Source: Flavobacterium sp.
GTDB taxonomy: Bacteria > Bacteroidota > Bacteroidia > Flavobacteriales > Flavobacteriaceae
NCBI GenBank assembly: GCA_024644655.1
Contig: JAHEHJ010000002.1
Coordinates: forward strand, 21,833-85,832
Reading direction: 5' to 3'
Length of the DNA stretch: 64,000 bases
Position numbers and translations under genes: made by a program. This document shows, piece after piece, positions 20,640 to 28,769 of this stretch. The notes below the pieces were generated by a model that was not told the DNA's origin, ran no database searches, and saw only the letters and a program-made list of their open reading frames with translations. Numbering within the stretch: position 1 is the first letter of the stretch; every line of letters starts with the position of its first letter.

Positions 20640-21305
20640 ATGAAAAAATTCCTTTATTGTATCGTATTAATAAGTTCTGTGGCTTTTGGCCAAATAGAAA
20701 AAAAGGTAGGTGATTTTGCAAAAGTTACCGCTTTTGACCAAATTGATATCGTATTGATTCCGGCTGCTGAAAATAAAGTAGTACTGAATGGAAATGATGC
20801 AGAATCGGTAGAATTGATACTTAAAAATAACGAATTAAAAATCAGAATGCCTTTTACTAAATTATTAACTGGAGATGCTATTTCAGCAACGGTATACTAC
20901 AAAAATATTACAGCAGTAGAAGCCAATGAAGGTTCCAGAATAGCCGGTAGTTCAGTATTAAAAGCAATTGATTTTGATATTAAAGCAAAAGAAGGGTCAG
21001 AAGTAAAATTACTTTTAGAGGTGTCTAAACTTACAGCTAGAGTGGCTAATGGGTCTACTATTACTTTAGAGGGAAATGCACAAATTCAAGAAGTTTTAGT
21101 AAATTCAGGTGGAAAATATGAAGCTGAAAAATTACAAACTTCTCAAACTACAATTACAGGAAATGCAGGTGGTGAAGCTTCTGTTTATGCAACAGAATTG
21201 GTTGATGCTAAAGTTCGTGCAGGGGGAACAATCACTATTTTTGGTAAACCAAAACAAATTAATAAAAAGATAATTGCTGGAGGTAGCATCGAGATGGCGA
21301 AGTAG
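20640..21305 (+). CDS. head GIN domain-containing protein (DUF2807-like)
   Basis: signal peptide; 'VGDFAKVTAFDQIDIVLIPA...'; beta-helical 'VNSGGKYEAEKLQTSQTTITGNAGGEASVYATELVDAKVRAGGTITIFGKP'. Confidence 0.85.
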   Translation: MKKFLYCIVLISSVAFGQIEKKVGDFAKVTAFDQIDIVLIPAAENKVVLNGNDAESVELILKNNELKIRMPFTKLLTGDAISATVYYKNITAVEANEGSRIAGSSVLKAIDFDIKAKEGSEVKLLLEVSKLTARVANGSTITLEGNAQIQEVLVNSGGKYEAEKLQTSQTTITGNAGGEASVYATELVDAKVRAGGTITIFGKPKQINKKIIAGGSIEMAK

Positions 21306-21360
21306 ATTTATTTTACATTTTAAAATATAAATTCTAACTTGCAATGTCAAATAATTACAA

Positions 21361-22053
21361 ATGATATTACTAAACGATATTTTATCTGCCATTCCACTTG
21401 GGTTTTTATTAAGTTTTATGATTGGACCTGTGTTTTTCGTTTTACTTGAAACCAGTGTTGTTAAAGGATTTAGAGCCGCACTAGTATTTGACTTAGGTGT
21501 TGTTTTTGCTGATATTGTTTTTATTCTTATTGCCTTTTTTAGTAGTTACCGTTTAATTCAAAGCATCAAAAATGATCCTGCTTTGTTTATTTTTGGTGGA
21601 TTGGTAATGCTTACTTATGGTATTATCTCCTTTGTAAAAAATCAGAAAGAGTCCAAAAGAACTATAGACGAAGAAGATCCAACCGAATTAGCTAAAAACA
21701 ATTATGTATCCTTATTCATTAAAGGCTTCTTCTTGAATTTTATCAACATTGGCGTATTGGGATTTTGGCTGGCTATCTTAATTACAATTGGACCTCAATT
21801 GGAATTAAAAGCCTCTCGTATGATTACTTTTTTCTCTACTTTAATACTCTCTTATTTCATTACCGATATTTTCAAAATATTATTAGCCAAACAATTACGA
21901 AATAAATTGAACCCAAAGAACATCTTATTAATTAAGAAGTTTATCAGCATTGTATTGATTATATGTGGTGTCTTTTTATTATCTCAAGCCTGGTTTCCTA
22001 AAGATCAAAAAATCGTAAACTCTGCTTTTGAAAAGTTAGAGAAAGACAAATAA
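21361..22053 (+). CDS. LysE family translocator
   Basis: 'AIPLGFLLSFMIGPVFFVLLETSVVKGFRAALVFDLGVVFADIVFI' ; multi-TM. Confidence 0.88.
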   Translation: MILLNDILSAIPLGFLLSFMIGPVFFVLLETSVVKGFRAALVFDLGVVFADIVFILIAFFSSYRLIQSIKNDPALFIFGGLVMLTYGIISFVKNQKESKRTIDEEDPTELAKNNYVSLFIKGFFLNFINIGVLGFWLAILITIGPQLELKASRMITFFSTLILSYFITDIFKILLAKQLRNKLNPKNILLIKKFISIVLIICGVFLLSQAWFPKDQKIVNSAFEKLEKDK

Positions 22054-22134
22054 AGCCCCTAATTTCCGAGAATGTATTCTTGGTTCTCTCCAGTTGTTTC
22101 TTATTTCACTTTTACTAAATACAAACCAAAAAAG

Positions 22135-22400
22135 AGCTACTATTTCTAGTAACTCTTGTATTCCACGTCTGGGTTCGAACATAATCTTTACTTAATTTTT
22201 TCTAAAAATTAACCATAATACAAGCTACTATTTCTAGCAACTCATGTATTCCACGTCCGGGTTCGAACATAATCTTTACTTAATTTTTTCTAAAAATTAA
22301 CCATAATACAAGCTACTATTTCTAGCAACTCTTGTATTCCACGTCCGGGTTCGAACATAATCTTTACTTAATTTTTTCTAAAAATTTACCATAAAAAAAG
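22135..22400 (-). repeat. three tandem ~88-bp units of tRNA-3'-end-like fragment plus terminator hairpin
   Basis: unit starts 22135, 22223, 22311 (period 88), partial 4th at 22401 joined to tRNA-Cys; minus strand reads GTTCGAACCCGGACGTGGAATACAAGAGTT(G)CTAGAAATAGTAGCTT. Confidence 0.85.
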
Positions 22401-22426
22401 AGCTACTATTTCTAGTAACTCTTTTG
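22399..22426 (-). terminator. terminator hairpin downstream of tRNA-Cys
   Basis: minus strand AAAAGAGTTACTAGAAATAGTAGCTCTTTTTTT; 9-bp stem then T-run. Confidence 0.75.
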
Positions 22427-22497
22427 AGGCATCGTCCGGGTTCGAACCGGAGTAGTCGGTTTTGCAGACCGGTGCCTAGCCGCTCGGCCACGATGCC
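22427..22497 (-). tRNA. tRNA-Cys (anticodon GCA)
   Basis: minus strand GGCATCGTGGCCGAGCGGCTAGGCACCGGTCTGCAAAACCGACTACTCCGGTTCGAACCCGGACGATGCCT; 7-bp acceptor, anticodon arm CGGTCTGCAAAACCG, GTTCGAAC T-loop; 71 nt. Confidence 0.95.
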
Positions 22498-22606
22498 AGT
22501 TGGACGGCAAATATAATAAAAAGTTTTAATTGACGAATGTAGATTGACGAATTTTGAATATGGAACGCAATCTCTTTTTAAAAGTCTACATTTTAGTTTC
22601 TTAAAT

Positions 22607-22966
22607 CTAATTGCGGTATTCTTCCATTTCAATGGTAACTGCTTCAACATCACCCCCTATTGGTGGATTAAGTTTTGAAACTGCTACTACAATGCGTGAA
22701 ACTGCTGGGATTTCTTTAAAGATACGAGTGACGATTCTATGCCCAACATGTTCCAATAATTTAGAACGAATAGCCATTTCTTCCACAACAATTTGATTTA
22801 GTAGCACATAATCAACAGTATCTTTAAGCTCATCCGATATAGATGATTTTCTTAAATCTGTTTTTATATCTAAATCTACCCGATAATCAGACCCTATTCG
22901 TCCCTCTTCTTCTAAACATCCATGAAAGGAAAAAGTTCTAATATTTTGTAACTTAATTGTTCCCAT
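22607..22966 (-). CDS. folB: dihydroneopterin aldolase
   Basis: 'IKLQNIRTFSFHGCLEEEGRIGSDYRVDLDI', 'KLNPPIGGDVEAVTIEM'. Confidence 0.93.
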   Translation of the reverse strand: MGTIKLQNIRTFSFHGCLEEEGRIGSDYRVDLDIKTDLRKSSISDELKDTVDYVLLNQIVVEEMAIRSKLLEHVGHRIVTRIFKEIPAVSRIVVAVSKLNPPIGGDVEAVTIEMEEYRN

Positions 22967-23016
22967 TTTTTGATTTCATTGCCAATTTTCAAATTGACTA
23001 ATTGACTAATTAAACA

Positions 23017-23024
23017 TATCTTTG
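23017..23024 (+). promoter_or_regulatory. candidate -7 box (TATCTTTG) for glnS
   Basis: TAnnTTTG 18 bp upstream of ATG. Confidence 0.45.
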
Positions 23025-23041
23025 CTAAAATTACGAAAATA

Positions 23042-24727
23042 ATGTCAACAGAAGAAAAGTCATTGAATTTCTTAGAACAAATCATAGAAGAAGATTTGAA
23101 AAACGGTTTATCTAAAGATAAATTAAGATTTCGTTTTCCCCCTGAACCGAATGGGTATTTGCATGTAGGTCATGCCAGTGCTATTTGTTTAAATTTTGGT
23201 TTAGGAATAGATTATCAAGCGCCTGTTAATTTGCGTTTTGATGATACGAATCCGGCTAAGGAAGAACAGGAATATGTAGATGCCATAAAAAAAGATATAG
23301 AATGGCTTGGCTTTCAATGGGATACCGAATGTTATGCCTCAGATTATTTCCAACAATTATACGACTGGGCTGTAACTTTTATAAAACAAGGTAAAGCTTA
23401 TGTAGACAGTCAATCTTCTGAAGATATGGCGCGCCAAAAAGGAACTCCAACACAAGTTGGAACTGATTCTCCTTATAGAAATCGTTCTGTAGCCGAGAAT
23501 TTAGATCTTTTTGAACGCATGAAAAATGGCGAGTTTGAAGAGGGAACACATATCCTTCGAGCCAAAATTGACATGGCCTCTACTAACATGTTGATGCGTG
23601 ACCCTATCATGTACCGTATCTTAAAAAAACACCACCACCGAACAGCAAATGATTGGTGTATATATCCAATGTATGACTGGGCACATGGTGAAAGTGATTA
23701 TTTAGAACAAATTTCACATTCATTTTGTACTCTAGAGTTTTTGCCTCACAGAGAATTATACGATTGGTTTTTAGATCAAGTGTATGATGCTTCTAAAGTG
23801 CGTCCAAAACAACGTGAATTTGCTCGTAGAAATTTATCGCATACCGTAGTATCTAAACGAAAACTGTTGCAATTAGTTGAAGAAAAGCATGTTACAAGTT
23901 GGGACGATCCTAGAATGAGTACTATTTCAGGGATGCGCCGTAGAGGATATCCACCTATGGCAATCCGAAATTTTGCAAAAACTATTGGAATTGCAAAACG
24001 TACTAATCTTATAGATGTGTCGTTATTGGAATTTTGTGTACGGGAAGAATTGAATAAAACTACATCTCGTGTGATGGCTGTTTTAAATCCGGTGAAATTG
24101 GTAATCACCAATTATCCCGAAGGACAGGAAGAATGGTTAGAAGCAGAAAATAATCCTGAAGAAGCTGTAATGACCTATAGAAAAGTACCCTTTTCTAAAG
24201 AATTATATATTGAACGCGAAGACTTTCAAGAGGAAGCTAATAAGAAGTTTTTCCGCTTGACTTTAGGAACCGAAGTGCGTCTAAAAAATGCCTATATTAT
24301 TAAAGGAGAACAAGTTATAAAGGATTCTGAAGGTAATATTACCGAAATCCATTGTACTTATGATACCGATTCTCGAAGCGGTAGCGGTACAGAAGCTTCT
24401 CAAAGAAAAGTAAAAGGAACCATACATTGGGTTTCTATTCCACATGCCCTAGAAGCTGAAGTTCGTATTTATGATCGATTGTTTTCACATGAAAGTCCAG
24501 ATGGCAATAAAGACATCGACTTTAAAGAATTTATCAATCCTAATTCGTTGGATGTTATTACCGGTTATGTAGAACCAAGTTTACAATCTGCTCAAAATTT
24601 AGATCAATTCCAATTCCAACGCTTGGGTTACTTTTGTGTCGATAAAGATTCATCTGCTCAAAAATTGGTTTTCAATAAAACAGTTGGTTTACGAGATACT
24701 TGGGCCAAAGTGGAAGCTAAAGAATAA
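23042..24727 (+). CDS. glnS: glutamine--tRNA ligase
   Basis: 'RFPPEPNGYLHVGHASAICLNFGLG', 'FDDTNPAKEEQEYVDAIKKDIEWLGF', 'VVSKRKL'. Confidence 0.96.
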   Translation: MSTEEKSLNFLEQIIEEDLKNGLSKDKLRFRFPPEPNGYLHVGHASAICLNFGLGIDYQAPVNLRFDDTNPAKEEQEYVDAIKKDIEWLGFQWDTECYASDYFQQLYDWAVTFIKQGKAYVDSQSSEDMARQKGTPTQVGTDSPYRNRSVAENLDLFERMKNGEFEEGTHILRAKIDMASTNMLMRDPIMYRILKKHHHRTANDWCIYPMYDWAHGESDYLEQISHSFCTLEFLPHRELYDWFLDQVYDASKVRPKQREFARRNLSHTVVSKRKLLQLVEEKHVTSWDDPRMSTISGMRRRGYPPMAIRNFAKTIGIAKRTNLIDVSLLEFCVREELNKTTSRVMAVLNPVKLVITNYPEGQEEWLEAENNPEEAVMTYRKVPFSKELYIEREDFQEEANKKFFRLTLGTEVRLKNAYIIKGEQVIKDSEGNITEIHCTYDTDSRSGSGTEASQRKVKGTIHWVSIPHALEAEVRIYDRLFSHESPDGNKDIDFKEFINPNSLDVITGYVEPSLQSAQNLDQFQFQRLGYFCVDKDSSAQKLVFNKTVGLRDTWAKVEAKE

Positions 24728-24755
24728 AATATACCTTTATAGATATAACTAATGG

Positions 24756-24782
24756 AAAGCCTGCTTTACAGTAGGCTTTTGT
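24756..24782 (+). terminator. terminator after glnS
   Basis: AAAGCCT(gctttacagt)AGGCTTTTG. Confidence 0.6.
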
Positions 24783-24999
24783 TATTATTAGTATTGTTTA
24801 TAACAAACCAAAAACATATAAAAAACAACTATTAAAAACGGCTTTAATAAATCGGTTTTATTTAATTTTTAAAAAAAAGGAATATAAAGACGTGACTAAT
24901 GGTTTAAACTGCTTTTAAAATGTCTTAAAATAAGTTTAGCCTTTTTTTGATGCTCAAAATATATTTTTTGTACTTTTAAGTATTCAATTTTTCAAAAAG

Positions 25000-25143
25000 A
25001 TGACTTCAAGAAATAAAAACGGCCTGCTTGCTTTTTTAATAGCCCTTGCTCTTGGTGTGGGTTTGGGAATTTTATTTGCTCCCGATAAAGGATCTAAAAC
25101 TAGAGCAAAAATGAAAGAGGGTTTTCGGGGATTTAAAAAATAA
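25000..25143 (+). CDS. YtxH domain-like small membrane protein (47 aa; not in ORF track)
   Basis: hand translation MTSRNKNGLLAFLIALALGVGLGILFAPDKGSKTRAKMKEGFRGFKK; TM followed by LFAPDKGSKTR. Confidence 0.8.
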   Translation: MTSRNKNGLLAFLIALALGVGLGILFAPDKGSKTRAKMKEGFRGFKK

Positions 25144-25175
25144 CACCCCGCTCCTTTTCTATATAGTAGTAAATA

Positions 25176-25206
25176 TTAAAAAAGAGGCACTAGGCCTCTT
25201 TTTTGT
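25176..25206. terminator. bidirectional terminator
   Basis: TTAAAAAAGAGGCACTAGGCCTCTTTTTTG hairpin between convergent genes. Confidence 0.75.
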
Positions 25207-25220
25207 TTTATGAAATTTAA

Positions 25221-26204
25221 TTAAGCAGGTTCACTTGGATTTGAAGTATCCGATGGATTGAAATCTAGTGAAGTGGTATCTTTGTTTTTCTTTACACGTT
25301 TGGGTTGGGATTTCATTTGTTCCCCAATAATACTCGAAGCGGTAAAACTAGTAACCATATTATTCAACATATCACTGGCCGCTTGTGGCGAATTGGGTAA
25401 TAAAATTAAATTAGAATTGGTATCCGCACCAATTGCTTGCAGTGTATCATAATGTTGTGTAATCACAATTAGAGCCGAAGCTTCTTGCGAATTAATACCC
25501 ACATTGTTCAAAACCTCTACACTTTCTACTAATCCGCGCGCTATTTCTCGACGTTGATCGGCTATACCTTGCCCTTGTAATTTTTTGCTTTCGGCTTCCG
25601 CTTTGGCTTTGGCCACAATTCTAATGCGTTGAGCTTCAGATTCAAAAGTCGCCGCAGTCTTTTCTCTATCCGCCGCATTGATTCGGTTCATCGCATTTTT
25701 AACTTGAATATCAGGATCAATATCGGTAACCAATGTATTGATAATATCATACCCATAGGTCATCATGGCCTCGTTTAATTCTCGTTTTACACCAATGGCA
25801 ATATCATCTTTTCGTTCAAAAACATCGTCCAAAATTAACTTGGGAACTTCCGCCCGAACCACATCAAATACATACGCTGTGATTTGGTCGTGTGGATATT
25901 CTAATTTATAAAAGGCCTCGTATACCTTGTCCTGAATAACGTTGAATTGAACCGAAACTTTCATTTTGATAAACACGTTATCTTTAGTTTTGGTTTCAAT
26001 AATTACATCTAGTTGTTGAATTCTAAGATTTACTCTTCCCGCAATTCTATCAATGACAGGGAGTTTCAATTGCAGACCTGAATTTCGGATACTTGTAAAT
26101 TTTCCGAAACGTTCAATGACTACTGCACTTTGTTGTTTTACAGTAAAGAAGGAAGAAAAAAGCAGCACCAAACAGAAAAATAAAAATAATAATAAAAACG
26201 GCAT
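25221..26204 (-). CDS. SPFH/band 7 (stomatin/paraslipin-like) membrane protein
   Basis: N-term TM, 'SAVVIERFGKFTSIRNSGLQLKLPVIDRIAGRVNLRIQQLDV', 'ADREKTAATFESEAQRIRIVAKAKAEAESKKLQGQGIADQRREIARGL'. Confidence 0.93.
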   Translation of the reverse strand: MPFLLLFLFFCLVLLFSSFFTVKQQSAVVIERFGKFTSIRNSGLQLKLPVIDRIAGRVNLRIQQLDVIIETKTKDNVFIKMKVSVQFNVIQDKVYEAFYKLEYPHDQITAYVFDVVRAEVPKLILDDVFERKDDIAIGVKRELNEAMMTYGYDIINTLVTDIDPDIQVKNAMNRINAADREKTAATFESEAQRIRIVAKAKAEAESKKLQGQGIADQRREIARGLVESVEVLNNVGINSQEASALIVITQHYDTLQAIGADTNSNLILLPNSPQAASDMLNNMVTSFTASSIIGEQMKSQPKRVKKNKDTTSLDFNPSDTSNPSEPA

Positions 26205-26280
26205 GGGTGTATATATTAAGTTAATAAAGTAGTTGTACGGAAATATATGTATGTTTGTTACAAATTAAATTTTTTCCTTA

Positions 26281-26907
26281 ATGAAAAAGAGCTTTGCCTG
26301 GGTATTTCTTGTTATTTCTTCCGTAGTTTATTCCCAATATGGGTATCGTGATTCCAACATGATTGGAGTGACTTTAGGAGTCAATCAATTTCAATTACAA
26401 ACTTCCGACTTACAAATTAAACCCGCAAATGGATGGAATGTTGGTTTGTCTATGCGTGGTAATTTTTATAATGATTGGGACGGAATTTACGGAATCCAGT
26501 TTAGCGAATACAATTGTAAAGTAGCAACTTTGAATGCATTAGGTCATCCTGAAGAAGTCAATTTGAAATTACCTTGCGCCAACATTACTTTTCAATTCAG
26601 TTACAAATTTATTGAGAATCATTTGAGCGTGGAGTTTGGGCCAATGGTGCAAATCAATGGGAAGTTTACCGTAGATAAAGCCTTTGAAACCAATACGATA
26701 AAAGGAAATACGACCTATACCGTAGAAGATATTACTAAAATTGGTAATGTAGGGGTATATCCTGTTGTGGGGCTTTCTGCAGGTGTTCGAAATGTTCGAT
26801 TGAACGCTACCTACCAATATGGCCTTACCAATATGCTTGGAAAATTAGACGGAAGCATGAAAGGTAATGCATCTATCGTAAGCGGAAATGTTATCTTTTA
26901 TTTTTAG
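26281..26907 (+). CDS. outer membrane beta-barrel (porin family) protein
   Basis: signal peptide, alternating beta pattern, C-terminal 'GNVIFYF' aromatic end. Confidence 0.75.
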   Translation: MKKSFAWVFLVISSVVYSQYGYRDSNMIGVTLGVNQFQLQTSDLQIKPANGWNVGLSMRGNFYNDWDGIYGIQFSEYNCKVATLNALGHPEEVNLKLPCANITFQFSYKFIENHLSVEFGPMVQINGKFTVDKAFETNTIKGNTTYTVEDITKIGNVGVYPVVGLSAGVRNVRLNATYQYGLTNMLGKLDGSMKGNASIVSGNVIFYF

Positions 26908-26932
26908 TAGATTTAATTCCTATTCTACATAT

Positions 26933-26962
26933 AAAAAGCCCTGAAAAATCAGGGCTTTTTTG
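26933..26962. terminator. bidirectional terminator
   Basis: AAAAAGCCCTGAAAAATCAGGGCTTTTTT. Confidence 0.85.
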
Positions 26963-26997
26963 TTAATTTTATTGCGTGCGGACGACTTCAAAAACTG

Positions 26998-27072
26998 TAC
27001 GGACGAACTTTTTGTTCCGTCAGGACCGAGATACAAAACCGTCAGGACGAACGAAAAACTTCGTCCGTATAC
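26998..27072. repeat. imperfect long palindrome / inverted repeat
   Basis: TACGGACGAACTTTTTGTTCCGTC (26998-27021) versus reverse complement of GACGAACGAAAAACTTCGTCCGTATA (27047-27072); also direct repeat CCGTCAGGAC at 27017-27026 and 27039-27048. Confidence 0.75.
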
Positions 27073-27133
27073 TTTTTACCCTTGGTCCGTATGAAATGTT
27101 AACCCAAATAAAACAGTTATGATTATCTCTATT

Positions 27134-28639
27134 TTATAATGTTTTAATGGCGGTTTCCAATCGTTTGATGGTTTCGTCTTTACCAAGTATTTCGGCAATA
27201 TCAAATAAATGTGGGCCTTTGAGCGCGCCTACTAAACTCAAACGGAAGGGTTGCATTACTTTACCCATTCCAATTTCGTGTTGCGCCATCCATTCTTTAA
27301 CCCTAGTTTCAATTTGAACCGATGTGAAATCTTCAATAGTCTGCAAAACAGCAATCAATTGACGCATCAACTCTGGGGTTTCTTCTTTCCAGTTTTTAGC
27401 TGCTTTTTCATCATAAGCAATAGGAGCCACAAAGAAATAGTCGGCTAAATCCCAAAACTCAGCAACAAAATGAGCACGTTCTTTTATGTGTGAAACAATA
27501 GTCGTGAGGGTATCACTAGTAACAGTAATTCCTTTTTCAGCAAGAATAGGAGTAAAGGCAGCTGCCAAACTTTCATTGCTTTGTTTTTGTAAATACTGAT
27601 GGTTGAACCATTTGTTTTTTTCAGGATCAAATTTGGCTCCCGCTTTATGAACTCGATTCAAATCAAATTTGGAAACCAATTCTTCTAACGAGAAAAGTTC
27701 TTGATCGGTTCCGTCATTCCAACCCAATAATGCTAAGAAGTTGATAACCGCTTCTGGGAAAAATCCTTTTTCTCGATACCCTGAAGAAATTCCTTCTTCG
27801 CTTTTCCATTCCAATGGGAATACTGGGAATCCCATTTTATCACCATCTCTTTTGGAAAGTTTTCCATTTCCAATAGGTTTTAAAATCAAAGGTAAATGAG
27901 CAAATAATGGGGCTTCCCAACTAAATGCTTGATACAACAAGCTATGGAGAGGCATACTAGGCAACCATTCTTCGCCTCGAATCACGTGCGAAGTTTCCAT
28001 TAAATGGTCGTCTACAATGTTTGCCAAATGATAAGTAGGCATTCCATCTGCTTTAAATAATACTTTGTCATCTAATAAATTAGTTTCAAATTTTATTTCT
28101 CCGCGAATGATATCGTGTAAGTGTAACGTTTCATTTACTGGAGTTTTAAAACGGATAACATAATCTTCACCAGCCGCAATTCTTCGTTCCGTTTCTTCTT
28201 GAGAAATAACTAGAGAAGTATCTAGCTTCTCTCTGTTATGCCAATTGTATATGAATGTTTTGCCTTCAGCTTCATGTTGTTTTCTATGCGCATCAAGAGC
28301 TTCAGCTGTATCAAAAGCATAGTAGGCCCAACCAGTATTCACCAATTGGTCGGCATATTGTTTGTACAATGGTTTGCGTTCTGATTGGCGGTAAGGACCA
28401 AATTTTTCATTTTTACCAACGGTTTCGCTAGGGGCAATTCCCAACCATTCCAACGCTTCAAAAATGTATGCTTCGGCACCAGGAACAAATCGATTTTGGT
28501 CGGTATCTTCTATGCGTAAATAAAACACACCGTTATTTTTTTTGGCAAATAGATAATTAAACAAGGCTGTTCTCACGCCTCCAATATGAAGTGGTCCTGT
28601 AGGACTTGGAGCAAAACGCACTCTAACGGGTCTAGACAT
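27134..28639 (-). CDS. gltX: glutamate--tRNA ligase
   Basis: 'VRVRFAPSPTGPLHIGGVRTALFNYLFA', 'GKLSKRDGDKMGFPV'. Confidence 0.97.
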   Translation of the reverse strand: MSRPVRVRFAPSPTGPLHIGGVRTALFNYLFAKKNNGVFYLRIEDTDQNRFVPGAEAYIFEALEWLGIAPSETVGKNEKFGPYRQSERKPLYKQYADQLVNTGWAYYAFDTAEALDAHRKQHEAEGKTFIYNWHNREKLDTSLVISQEETERRIAAGEDYVIRFKTPVNETLHLHDIIRGEIKFETNLLDDKVLFKADGMPTYHLANIVDDHLMETSHVIRGEEWLPSMPLHSLLYQAFSWEAPLFAHLPLILKPIGNGKLSKRDGDKMGFPVFPLEWKSEEGISSGYREKGFFPEAVINFLALLGWNDGTDQELFSLEELVSKFDLNRVHKAGAKFDPEKNKWFNHQYLQKQSNESLAAAFTPILAEKGITVTSDTLTTIVSHIKERAHFVAEFWDLADYFFVAPIAYDEKAAKNWKEETPELMRQLIAVLQTIEDFTSVQIETRVKEWMAQHEIGMGKVMQPFRLSLVGALKGPHLFDIAEILGKDETIKRLETAIKTL

Positions 28640-28769
28640 TTCTTTAAATTTTTTGGCAAAGATAAAATTTAATTAGGCAGTTTGAACCGATTTTTCATTG
28701 GCAAATTTTTAACGCTTGGGTATTCGGTAAAAATTGTACATTTATCGGTTATAAAAAGAAATACAAAAA

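Noticed and set aside
22135-22426. Possible CRISPR array
   Set aside because: 88-bp period with no unique spacers; units are near-identical throughout and contain tRNA-like/terminator sequence.
22378-22653. 91-aa minus ORF across tRNA-Cys
   Set aside because: Reads straight through the tRNA and its terminator; artefactual.
22995-23015. Short tandem ATTGACTA repeat upstream of glnS
   Set aside because: Only two to three short copies next to a promoter; not enough to call a regulatory element.
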